Shown here: in pieces, positions 6,114 to 13,146 of the stretch
Layout of the letters: the number at the start of each line of letters is the position of its first letter
Position numbering within the stretch: position 1 is the first letter of the stretch
DNA from: Spirochaetales bacterium
Lineage (GTDB): Bacteria; Spirochaetota; Spirochaetia; Sphaerochaetales; Sphaerochaetaceae
Direction of reading: 5' to 3'
Assembly: GCA_022771185.1 (NCBI GenBank)
Contig: JALFCJ010000129.1
Coordinates: 1 to 17,540, forward strand
DNA length: 17,540 bases
Position numbers and translations under genes: made by a program
The notes under the pieces: model-generated
Seen by the model: the letters and a program-made list of their open reading frames with translations, nothing else
Told to the model about the DNA's origin: nothing
Database searches by the model: none

Positions 6114-7825
6114 AAAAGGAAGCCATTCTACATATACCTATGTCTGAATATGCATATGCCTTGGATGATAAGAGAGTAGTCTTCAGAATAAGGACAGAGC
6201 GAGATGACATTGCTTCATGCACTCTATACTACGGAGATAGGGCATGTAGGAATAATCCTGTAGATTTCTATTCCATTGAAATGAAGAAGGTTGCTTATTC
6301 AAAACTCTTTGATTGGTATGAAGTGGAGTTTGAGAGTAAGTACAATAGAATCTGCTATTACTTTCAGCTTATTGATAATAATGGTGAAAGCACTCTCTAC
6401 TATGGAGACGTATTTGAGAAAGAGAGAAGCATCAATAGAAGCGAGTATTTCCAACTTCCTTATAACCATCGTTCTGATAGAGTTGAGATACCATCATGGG
6501 CTAAGGATGCTGTAGTTTACAACATCTTTCCCGATAGCTTTGCTACTGGAAAAGAGTTTATCTCTCTAGAAGAAACTTCTGTTTGTTGCAATGGATATAA
6601 ATCCAAAGGCCTCAGAGGGGGGACTATAAAAGGAATAAGAGAAAACTTGGACTATATAGAGGAGTTGGGCTTCAACACTATCTATCTAAATCCTATTTTT
6701 GTTGCTGGGGAATACCATAAATACGACACTATAGATTACTTCCATGTAGACCCTGTATTTGGAAGCGACGAAGAGTTTAAGGCCCTGGTTGATGATATAC
6801 ACCGTCGTGGTATGAGGATCATCATCGATGGAGTATTCAACCACTCAGGCTGGCATTTCTTTGCCTTTGAAGACGTGAAGAAAAACGGAAGAGAATCCAA
6901 GTATTGGACATGGTTTCATCGTTTGGAGGATCCTGTAGTTGTACCAGAGACATGGGAAGAGTATCCAAAGTATGAGTGCTTCGGGTATGAGAGGATGATG
7001 CCTAAGCTTGCTTCTGACAACCCCTCAGTCCAAGAATACTTTATAAACGTAGGAAAGTATTGGGCAGAGAAATATGACATAGACGGGTGGCGCCTCGATG
7101 TTGCAAGCGAAGTCTGCGATTCTTTTTGGATCAACTTCAGAAGAGAGATTAAGAGTGTAAAGAGAGACTGCCTCCTAATTGGTGAAGTCTGGGAGAGCGC
7201 AGGACATTGGCTTGATGGCAAGATTTTTGACAGTACAATGAACTATGACTTCAGACGCCACTTGCTTCGTTATTTTGCTCTAGAGGATATAGACACTGAA
7301 GAATTCAACTCCAGAGTGACAAATATGCTTATGAGGTATAGAAAGCAAGTGATGCTTTCTCAGCTTAATTTACTCGATAGCCACGATGTGTCCAGATTCC
7401 TATCAATATGTAATGGAGACGAAAGGAAGATGGAACTGGCTGTAGTTTTTCTTATGACATTTCCTGGTATGCCTTGTGTGTTTTATGGTGACGAACTGGG
7501 AGTAGTGGGAGAAGAAGAGAGTGAATACAGAAAGGCTATGCCTTGGAAGAGTGAGAGAGGTGACCTTTATAATATATATAAGGAATTGATCAGGGTACGT
7601 AATAGTGAGAAGGCATTACGCTCTGGTTCTTTTGTTGTGGAAAGAATAACAGAAGAGGGTGTTTATATTTACAGAAGAAGAAATGAAGATAGTTCAATAC
7701 GTGTGATAATAAATAGGACTGGGTCCATTTACTTAGAGAGTTTGAACAATATAATTCTCCAACATGGATATAAGGACGGAAGACTTGAACCATATGGATT
7801 TGTGATCGAGGGGGGAGAGGTATGA
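6110..7825 (+). CDS. Cytoplasmic GH13 neopullulanase / cyclomaltodextrinase
   Basis: A 571-residue glycoside hydrolase with no signal peptide. Residues 1-125 look like the N-terminal beta domain (CBM34-type) of subfamily GH13_20. The barrel begins at VVYNIFPDSFATG (135-147). HKYDTIDYFHVDPVFG is at 203-218. Region I is DGVFNH (240-245). The nucleophile is D330 in GWRLDVA, the acid/base is E359 in LIGEVW, and the transition-state aspartate is D426 in LLDSHD, so all catalytic residues are present. Enzymes of this type hydrolyse cyclodextrins, pullulan and short maltodextrins inside the cell, which fits an operon with an importer. ATG 6110 overlaps the MalG-like stop, and GGAGG lies 9 bases upstream. 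The length is normal for the subfamily. Substrate preference among starch-derived oligosaccharides cannot be told from sequence. Confidence 0.92.
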   Translation: MKKEAILHIPMSEYAYALDDKRVVFRIRTERDDIASCTLYYGDRACRNNPVDFYSIEMKKVAYSKLFDWYEVEFESKYNRICYYFQLIDNNGESTLYYGDVFEKERSINRSEYFQLPYNHRSDRVEIPSWAKDAVVYNIFPDSFATGKEFISLEETSVCCNGYKSKGLRGGTIKGIRENLDYIEELGFNTIYLNPIFVAGEYHKYDTIDYFHVDPVFGSDEEFKALVDDIHRRGMRIIIDGVFNHSGWHFFAFEDVKKNGRESKYWTWFHRLEDPVVVPETWEEYPKYECFGYERMMPKLASDNPSVQEYFINVGKYWAEKYDIDGWRLDVASEVCDSFWINFRREIKSVKRDCLLIGEVWESAGHWLDGKIFDSTMNYDFRRHLLRYFALEDIDTEEFNSRVTNMLMRYRKQVMLSQLNLLDSHDVSRFLSICNGDERKMELAVVFLMTFPGMPCVFYGDELGVVGEEESEYRKAMPWKSERGDLYNIYKELIRVRNSEKALRSGSFVVERITEEGVYIYRRRNEDSSIRVIINRTGSIYLESLNNIILQHGYKDGRLEPYGFVIEGGEV

Positions 7826-8826
7826 GCGTATCAATAAAAGATGTAGCTAATAAGGCTGGGGTATCTATATCTACTGTATCAAAGGCCCTTAACGACAAAT
7901 CATCTGTTTCTTCCTCCACAATAGAGAGAATAAAACAGACGGCGGAAGAAATGGGGTATGTTCCTAATTCTCGAGCCAGAGTCTTTGCAACAAAAGAGAC
8001 AAAGCAGATTGTCTTTGTTGCAGATATCCCTAAGGACACAGCCTTCTATAATCCTCATATTTTCGAGATAATCATGGGACTCCAACACTCTGTGTCAAAG
8101 AGTGGATATTCCCTCATTGTGGAGTCTGTGGAAAAGAAAGAGGCGTTGGAATATATAAGTAGCCTCTATAAGAAGAATATGGCGGATGCTCTTGTAGTAC
8201 ACGCCTCTATTATTACAAAGAGGCTGGAGAGCCTCATTGTAAAGAGTAATCTTCCTCACCTAATAATCGGCCAACCTGATTATCAATCTACATTAAGCTG
8301 GATCGATACAGACAACACTCTTTCCGGTGCCATTGCCATAAGGCACTTGTTGAAAAAGGATTATTATCCCGTCGCATTTGTAGGAGGGAAGGCTGACGAC
8401 ATGATATCTTTACATAGATTTGAAGGTGCAGAAAGGGAGTTGAAGCAGAATAACCTCTCTTTTGAAGAACAGTATGTTCTTTCTACATCATCAACCATCG
8501 TCTCAGGAATGAACGCTGCAAAGAAAATACTTAAGATGGAGAAACCTCCAAGATCTGTTCTTTGTGCCAACAGTGTCATAGCCTTCGGTATGATGCAGGA
8601 GCTGAGAAACCAGAAAATCAAGGTTCCGAAAGATGTAGCTGTCATGACTTTCGACAGGTACCCTTTTTCTGATTTTACTGAGCCCCGTGTTACATCTGTC
8701 GATATGAATATGTATGAAATAGGAGAGGAGGCTGGTTCAATCCTTATTAAGAACCTATCTCATCCAAACCTCCGTATTCAGACATTCACATCAGAGCCTT
8801 GTATCTTTGAGCGTGAATCGACATAG
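7822..8826 (+). CDS. LacI-family regulator of the maltodextrin operon
   Basis: A 334-residue protein. Residues 4-23 form the LacI helix-turn-helix (SIKDVANKAGVSISTVSKAL). The hinge region is at 47-58 (PNSRARVFAT, with Val-Phe in place of the more usual xL), and the periplasmic-binding-protein-like sugar domain runs from about residue 62 to the end. It overlaps the GH13 stop by four bases (ATGA) with a GGGGGAGAGG ribosome site, so it is the last gene of the operon and subject to its own control. It resembles MalR/MsmR repressors. The likely site is the CG-centred palindrome at 1991-2010, and a maltodextrin is the likely inducer. Both are inferred from context. Confidence 0.9.
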   Translation: MSVSIKDVANKAGVSISTVSKALNDKSSVSSSTIERIKQTAEEMGYVPNSRARVFATKETKQIVFVADIPKDTAFYNPHIFEIIMGLQHSVSKSGYSLIVESVEKKEALEYISSLYKKNMADALVVHASIITKRLESLIVKSNLPHLIIGQPDYQSTLSWIDTDNTLSGAIAIRHLLKKDYYPVAFVGGKADDMISLHRFEGAERELKQNNLSFEEQYVLSTSSTIVSGMNAAKKILKMEKPPRSVLCANSVIAFGMMQELRNQKIKVPKDVAVMTFDRYPFSDFTEPRVTSVDMNMYEIGEEAGSILIKNLSHPNLRIQTFTSEPCIFEREST

Positions 8827-8829
8827 AAA

Positions 8830-8852
8830 CCTCATCTCCATTGGAAATGAGG
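8830..8852. terminator. Hairpin between convergent LacI and Rrf2 genes
   Basis: CCTCAT (8830-8835) pairs with ATGAGG (8847-8852). After one mismatch, inner TCC/GGA pairs close a three-base loop. It lies 4 bases after the LacI stop and 9 bases from the end of the converging gene, a position expected for a two-way terminator. Only a weak T-rich stretch follows on either side, so intrinsic termination may be inefficient. Confidence 0.5.
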
Positions 8853-8860
8853 CCTTGGAG

Positions 8861-9310
8861 TTAAATGAAATATTCTATAGTATCTGCTTCTGTTTTTGGA
8901 TTTCTGAAAGTGGAATTCGAAAGAGAAGATAAAGTAATAGATGAGAAATAATCTTTCGTCATCTTGCCATAATCCTCCCACATGGGAAGGGTGGGACACT
9001 TGTCTTTTCTATTGCATGTAGATTCACCACATTTAAGACACGCTACCGGAGAAAGATCTTCGTCTACAGCAGATAGAATCTCCCACATAGTCAGATTAGA
9101 AGAGTCTTTGACAAGTTTGTACCCACCACCCTTTCCTTGGGAACCTTGGATTATTCCCGATGCAGAAAGGTCGTGCGCAATACGCTCCAGATACTTAATT
9201 GATATCTCTTCCTTTTCCGCGATTTCTTTTAGAGATGCCTGCCCATCTTTTCCAAGACGGGACAGGTTCACCAGGAATCTTAGAGCATATCGACCTTTAG
9301 TAGAGATCAT
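8861..9310 (-). CDS. Rrf2-family regulator with cysteine cluster, cotranscribed with cysK
   Basis: A 149-residue protein. It starts MISTKGRYALRFLVNLS, the canonical Rrf2 N-terminus, with the winged helix-turn-helix over residues 1-80 (SLKEIAEKEEISIKYLERI and GxxGKGGGY). Four cysteines at 91, 94, 99 and 105 (CLKCGESTCNRKDKC) could bind a metal or Fe-S cluster as in IscR/NsrR, although the spacing is not exactly that of IscR. The start is placed at 9310, one base after the cysK stop. The longer open frame to 9508 only overlaps cysK. Its place behind cysK suggests a CymR-like sulfur or cysteine regulator; CymR in Bacillus subtilis acts in a complex with CysK. CymR itself has no such cysteine cluster, so a redox or Fe-S sensor is an alternative. 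Confidence 0.85.
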   Translation of the reverse strand: MISTKGRYALRFLVNLSRLGKDGQASLKEIAEKEEISIKYLERIAHDLSASGIIQGSQGKGGGYKLVKDSSNLTMWEILSAVDEDLSPVACLKCGESTCNRKDKCPTLPMWEDYGKMTKDYFSSITLSSLSNSTFRNPKTEADTIEYFI

Positions 9311-9311
9311 C

Positions 9312-10247
9312 TTATTCTTCCTTAAAGAGAGGTGTTGAGAAGTATCTGTCACCTGTATCTGGTAGTAGGACAACGATTGTCTTTCCTTCATTCTCAAGTT
9401 TCTTTGCTTCTTCGATGGCAACGCTGAGTGCAGCACCGCTGGAGATACCAACCAGAATTCCTTCTCTCTTTCCCATATCACGAGCTGCTTTATAAGCATC
9501 CTCTTCAACGGCTGTTACTACTTTATCGTAGATGGAAGTGTCGAGAGTCTTAGGAACAAAACCAGCTCCGATTCCCTGAATCTTGTGTGGGCCTGGATGA
9601 CCTTCAGATAACACTGGTGATCCCTTTGGCTCTACAGCGATTACTTCTACGCTGCTCTTCTTTTCCTTAAGATACTTACCTACACCACTGACTGTTCCGC
9701 CTGTTCCAACACCGGCGATGAAGATATCAACCTCACCATCTGTATCTTCCCAAATTTCAGGGCCTGTTGTCTTATAGTGGGCACGTGGGTTTGCGCTGTT
9801 GTCAAACTGGCCAGGGATAATGGAACCAGGAATAGACTGGTGAAGTTCTTCTGCCTTTGCGATGGCTCCTTTCATGCCCTTGCTGCCTTCACTGAGAACA
9901 ATTTCTGCTCCATATGCTTTCATCATCATCCTTCTCTCTACGCTCATGGTTTCAGGCATAACAAGGATTACTTTGTATCCTCTTGCTGTTCCTACAGCTG
10001 CTAGTCCTATTCCTGTGTTACCACTTGTAGGCTCGATGATAGTGCTTCCACTCTTAAGGATCCCCTTTTCCTCTGCGTCGAGAATCATCTCTTTTGCAAT
10101 TCTATCTTTGACGCTTCCTGCTGGGTTGAAGTACTCAAGCTTTGCCAATATTCTAGCCTTGAGATCAAATTCTTTTTCGATTTTCTTCAGTTCAAGAAGC
10201 GGAGTTCCGCCGATGAGATCTTCCATAGATGAATAGATATGAGACAT
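9312..10247 (-). CDS. cysK: Cysteine synthase A (O-acetylserine sulfhydrylase)
   Basis: A 311-residue PLP enzyme that makes cysteine from O-acetylserine and sulfide in the cytoplasm. The PLP lysine is K47 in NPAGSVKDR. The substrate/PLP loop TSGNTG is at 74-79, the phosphate-binding GTGGT at 181-185, and the C-terminal SSGAALS at 269-275. The length is usual for CysK. The start has a GGAGGAG ribosome site a few bases upstream. It forms a two-gene operon with the Rrf2 regulator. The promoter and a long palindrome directly upstream suggest that the regulator controls its own operon. Confidence 0.94.
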   Translation of the reverse strand: MSHIYSSMEDLIGGTPLLELKKIEKEFDLKARILAKLEYFNPAGSVKDRIAKEMILDAEEKGILKSGSTIIEPTSGNTGIGLAAVGTARGYKVILVMPETMSVERRMMMKAYGAEIVLSEGSKGMKGAIAKAEELHQSIPGSIIPGQFDNSANPRAHYKTTGPEIWEDTDGEVDIFIAGVGTGGTVSGVGKYLKEKKSSVEVIAVEPKGSPVLSEGHPGPHKIQGIGAGFVPKTLDTSIYDKVVTAVEEDAYKAARDMGKREGILVGISSGAALSVAIEEAKKLENEGKTIVVLLPDTGDRYFSTPLFKEE

Positions 10248-10255
10248 GTTCTCCT

Positions 10256-10286
10256 CCTAACTCCTACTAACTTGGTAGGTTTTAGG
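10256..10286. promoter_or_regulatory. Long palindrome (probable Rrf2 operator) at the cysK transcription start
   Basis: The core CCTACTAACTTGGTAGG (10263-10279) has 7 of 8 symmetric pairs around a central base. Outer arms CCTAA (10256-10260) and TTAGG (10282-10286) extend the same symmetry to 31 bases. It covers the predicted start of transcription and ends at the ribosome site, an ideal repressor position. The cotranscribed Rrf2 protein is the obvious candidate binder. As RNA it could also fold into a leader hairpin touching the GGAGG. Confidence 0.7.
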
Positions 10287-10287
10287 T

Positions 10288-10317
10288 AATATAGGACTCC
10301 GAGGGGATATTTGTCAA
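10288..10317 (-). promoter_or_regulatory. Promoter of cysK-rrf2 operon
   Basis: On the - strand TTGACA (10317-10312) and TATATT (10293-10288) are separated by 18 bases: a perfect -35 and a 5/6 -10. Transcription would begin near 10281, inside the palindrome. Confidence 0.75.
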
Positions 10318-10345
10318 CAAAAATAATAAAAAAATATAGTTTTTC

Positions 10346-10753
10346 TTATTTGCATTTATGCCTTTTCTTTTGTCGCCTAATCTGGGAAAAATCTGATTCT
10401 CTTCTTTTCTTTCTTTCTTCAATTCTTCATGTTGTTTTTTTCAAAGCTTCTTGAACTTTAGTTCCGACACCCTTCTATCTAATACCTTTCTTCGCTTATT
10501 TAAGCTTTATCTTTGGATTCTCTATTTCAGGTTTTACATTTGCGTCTACCCCTGGACTAAACTGTAGTTTGTAATAGTAGTTGTTGATGAATTCAAATAT
10601 TTCTTTATCACTGGGTTCGGAGCAGAAAGTGACTTTAGCTACATACAGTTTTACATTTTCTACTCTTACAAAAACTCCTACCCAGAATGGTCCTTCATAG
10701 AAGACTGTCAAACTTCCACTGCAATCTCTCCCTAGAATATGTATTCTATCCAA
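10346..10753 (-). pseudogene. Decayed yjdF-type (DUF2992) gene
   Basis: The first 85 codons (10496-10753, TTG start) match the YjdF/DUF2992 family: GSLTVFYEGPFWVGVF, YVAKVTFCSEPSD, EIFEFINNYYYKLQFSP, NPK. The frame then meets TAA (10498-10496), TAG (10477-10475) and TGA (10429-10427). The expected C-terminal half is still readable between and after them: KGVGTKVQEALKK, then a KKQHEELKKERK stretch in a shifted frame, and finally RQKKRHKCK before a TAA at 10348-10346, like the basic KKKEKH tail of intact members. The gene has therefore lost function through stops and compensating indels. In Firmicutes yjdF is controlled by a riboswitch for azaaromatic compounds. The family match of the open part is good; the reconstruction of the tail is from memory of the family. 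Confidence 0.75.
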
Positions 10754-10761
10754 GGGAGAGA
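10725..10761 (-). promoter_or_regulatory. Hairpin over the start of the yjdF-type pseudogene
   Basis: TCTCTCCCT (10725-10733) and AGGGAGAGA (10753-10761) are perfect 9-base arms. Inside, AGAAT/ATTCT pair around a 4-base loop with a 5-base bulge on one side. On the - strand the second arm reads AGGGAGAGA, a ribosome-site-like sequence just before the LTVF start of the conserved protein. The fold could therefore hide the ribosome site, as riboswitch expression platforms do. No aptamer was identified in the 10762-10927 leader by eye. Confidence 0.5.
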
Positions 10762-10927
10762 GTAAGGACTTTATGAAAATGCTGATTTTGCCTTTATAAG
10801 TGCATTATGCAGTGAATGCTGGAAACCATTGAGAATTTGAAAAAATGAAGATCTTTCTCCTTCTAAATTAGATGGAATACAGCTACAAATAATGATCTTG
10901 GTGATAGAGAAAAATGATTTAGGAGTA

Positions 10928-12214
10928 TTATTTTGATCCTATTCTTTTTTCTTTGATGATTGTGATGACCAAGACTACTATTGCAGAAAGAAGAGTAGGC
11001 TGCACCCATAAGAATCCTGCACTTCCTTTATATGTAATCATTTCCATGGTTGAGGGAGATATGGTCTCCACTAGGCTGGAAAGAAGAGAGAAAAAGGCCA
11101 CGGCTTTGAAAAATATTTTTCTATTTCTTGTATAAGGGATGATCTCCAGAATAATAAGGGATATGGTGACAGGATAAAGTAGATTCAGGATAGGAACACT
11201 TATCTTGAGTATCATATCTAAGCCGAAGTTGCTGAATACCATGGCGGAAAACGCAAATATCATGATCCAGATACTTCTTTTTACTTTTGGAAAGGATGAA
11301 GCAAAGAACTCCGATACTGAAGAAAGGAGACTTGTAGAGGTATTGAAACAAGCAACAATGAAAATCAAAGAGATCAGTACATTACCTGTTTTTCCAAAGA
11401 GAGTACCTGAAAGAACAGAAAGTAGTTGTGCTCCGTTTGTTGCGTCTGGAGAGATATATGCAGCTTTTCTTCCTGCAACAGCGAGAAATGAATATACGAC
11501 TAGGAATGGGATAATGGATAAAAGTCCAGCTATTCTCTCTTCCTTGAGAATAGTTTTTTGATCACTGATACCTAAGTTTTTGATATTAATGGTGATGATG
11601 ACTCCAAAGACTATGGCGGCTATTGCATCCATGGTCTGATATCCATCGATCATACCAGTGGAAAAAGGAGAGAGTATATACTTCTCACTTGTGGTCAATG
11701 TTCCATTGCTTGGGAGCGTCAAAGATCCAAGGAAAAGAATTGTTATCATCATAAGCAAAATTGGGCAGAGGATTTTCCCAAGCCTTGATGTAAACTTCTG
11801 AGGCTCAAGAGCGATTATCCCTGAAAGGACAAAGAAAACCACTGAATAAAGAATTCTGACGAAAATATTGTTGACTCCAAAGGAGACGGCCACCATTTCA
11901 TAACTTGTTCCCGCTGTTCTAGGAATCGCCAATAACGGACCGATTGAAAGATATAAAACAAGAGAAAAGATGAAGCCGAAGACGGGATGAACCTTGTCTC
12001 CTAGGCCTCTGAGTCCGGAGCTGTGGCCTACAGCCAATAACCCCAAGACAGGAAAACCTATTGCCGTGATAAAAAATCCAATCAGTGCAGAGAGAAAGTT
12101 TCCACCACTCTCAAGAGCAAGAAATGGAGGAAAAATCAGGTTGCCAGCACCAAAAAACATACTGAATATTGTCAAAGCCATTAATAGTTTCTTCTTTATA
12201 TCTAGCTTGTTCAT
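10928..12214 (-). CDS. brnQ: Branched-chain amino acid transporter, LIVCS family (BrnQ)
   Basis: A 428-residue inner-membrane carrier with about 12 hydrophobic segments. It opens with the family signature TIFSMFFGAGNLIFPPFLA, followed by VHPVFGFIFSLVLYLSIGPLLAIPRTA near residue 95, both typical of BrnQ. It takes up leucine, isoleucine and valine by sodium or proton symport. ATG 12214 has an AGGAAGAGG ribosome site. The length matches the family. It stands alone with its own likely promoter, and no clear terminator is visible in the 170 bases after it. Confidence 0.93.
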   Translation of the reverse strand: MNKLDIKKKLLMALTIFSMFFGAGNLIFPPFLALESGGNFLSALIGFFITAIGFPVLGLLAVGHSSGLRGLGDKVHPVFGFIFSLVLYLSIGPLLAIPRTAGTSYEMVAVSFGVNNIFVRILYSVVFFVLSGIIALEPQKFTSRLGKILCPILLMMITILFLGSLTLPSNGTLTTSEKYILSPFSTGMIDGYQTMDAIAAIVFGVIITINIKNLGISDQKTILKEERIAGLLSIIPFLVVYSFLAVAGRKAAYISPDATNGAQLLSVLSGTLFGKTGNVLISLIFIVACFNTSTSLLSSVSEFFASSFPKVKRSIWIMIFAFSAMVFSNFGLDMILKISVPILNLLYPVTISLIILEIIPYTRNRKIFFKAVAFFSLLSSLVETISPSTMEMITYKGSAGFLWVQPTLLSAIVVLVITIIKEKRIGSK

Positions 12215-12232
12215 AATACACCTCTTCCTGAG

Positions 12233-12260
12233 ATTTTAAGCCAAATATGTTATTGTACAA
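12233..12260 (-). promoter_or_regulatory. Possible brnQ promoter
   Basis: On the - strand TTGTAC (12260-12255) and TAAAAT (12238-12233) are spaced by 16 bases. The -10 is good (5/6) but the -35 is poor. The 80-base gap between the GNAT gene and brnQ contains no terminator that can be recognised. Confidence 0.4.
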
Positions 12261-12294
12261 ACATTTTTTGCGCTATTTGGGGCTATGGATGCTT

Positions 12295-12810
12295 TTATAG
12301 TCTCTTTCCCATGTATAAAGGCATTGTATCTCCGTCTATAGTATATGCAAGTTTGTCGAAGCCGATGATAGAGTAGCCTTTTGGCTTATAGAAAGAGATA
12401 GCCTTTGTATTTGTGTTATCCACTTCCAAAAGTATTGATTTTGCCTTGTGCAATAGGGCTTCCGTCTCCATTGCCTCCATCAGCTTTGATCCTATTCCTT
12501 TTCCACGATTATTCTCATTGAATACTACTATGTTGACGATACGGAATCTCTCTCCCCATCCTTCCATTGCGCCTTCTGCAAAACCAAGTAAATCGTTGTT
12601 TTCGTCAACGGCCGTGTAAAAGACGCTGGAGTTTAGCCAAGAGGAAGCTATTTCATCTTCCAGTGTACATTCTCTTTTGGGGGTAGGCTCAAGATATAGT
12701 GTTATTTCATTCTCATCTTCTTTTGTTATGTATTTGCCAAAAGAAGAATAGTTAGTCTTGTATCTTTTCCCTTTGAATAATGCAGCGTCTCTCTTTGAAA
12801 TAGTAATCAT
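12295..12810 (-). CDS. GNAT-family N-acetyltransferase
   Basis: A 171-residue protein. The GNAT core is at about 62-157: FYTAVDENNDLLGFAEG (strands 2-3), the acetyl-CoA-binding motif A around NNRGKGIGSKLM (100-111), and motif B with LEVDNTNTKAISFYKPKGY (128-146). The C-terminus FDKLAYTIDGDTMPLYMGKRL resembles streptothricin acetyltransferase-like GNATs, but the substrate cannot be assigned and resistance should not be assumed. The start overlaps the stop of the zinc-ribbon gene upstream (ATGA), so the two are translated together. Confidence 0.87.
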   Translation of the reverse strand: MITISKRDAALFKGKRYKTNYSSFGKYITKEDENEITLYLEPTPKRECTLEDEIASSWLNSSVFYTAVDENNDLLGFAEGAMEGWGERFRIVNIVVFNENNRGKGIGSKLMEAMETEALLHKAKSILLEVDNTNTKAISFYKPKGYSIIGFDKLAYTIDGDTMPLYMGKRL

Positions 12811-13094
12811 GCTCTGAAGTTATACCCACAATCGTGGCAATAGTAGAGTTTTTTCGTAAGAGTGAACCAACCTTTGCTCTTCCAAACATATCCTTTATGG
12901 CAAAGTGCCTTTATTAGCGCCATCCACCAGTCAAACAAAAGAAGAATCATAAAGCCGACGCACCATTTGATAGGAATCCAGATTAAATAGAGTATTCCGA
13001 AGACAAGGAACCAGAAGCATCCATGCTTACTTCTTTCGTCTGATAGTTGGACCTTGTAACTCCCACATTTTGGGCATCTCATGTTTATGCTCAT
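12807..13094 (-). CDS. Small membrane protein with split zinc ribbon
   Basis: A 95-residue protein. An N-terminal CPKCG (C7, C10) and a C-terminal CHDCG (C86, C89) could meet to form one zinc ribbon, with a hydrophobic stretch at about 26-62 between them, rich in Trp and Phe. Both ends would lie on the same side of the membrane if the hydrophobic part forms a hairpin. AGGAGG sits 5 bases before the ATG. It is the first gene of a pair with the GNAT acetyltransferase. No specific function is known to me for this architecture. Confidence 0.8.
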   Translation of the reverse strand: MSINMRCPKCGSYKVQLSDERSKHGCFWFLVFGILYLIWIPIKWCVGFMILLLFDWWMALIKALCHKGYVWKSKGWFTLTKKLYYCHDCGYNFRA

Positions 13095-13117
13095 TTTTCC
13101 TCCTTTTCAAAACCTCT

Positions 13118-13146
13118 CTCATACCTTAACCTTTTTTTATGGACAA
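13118..13146 (-). promoter_or_regulatory. Promoter for the zinc-ribbon/GNAT pair
   Basis: On the - strand TTGTCC (13146-13141) and TATGAG (13123-13118) are separated by exactly 17 bases, each matching consensus at 4/6. The -35 overlaps the divergent MoxR start codon, so the two transcription units share at most 45 bases of regulatory space. Confidence 0.45.

Noticed and set aside
9311..9508. Upstream extension of the Rrf2 frame
   Set aside because: It overlaps the cysK 3' end; the conserved Rrf2 N-terminus starts at 9310.
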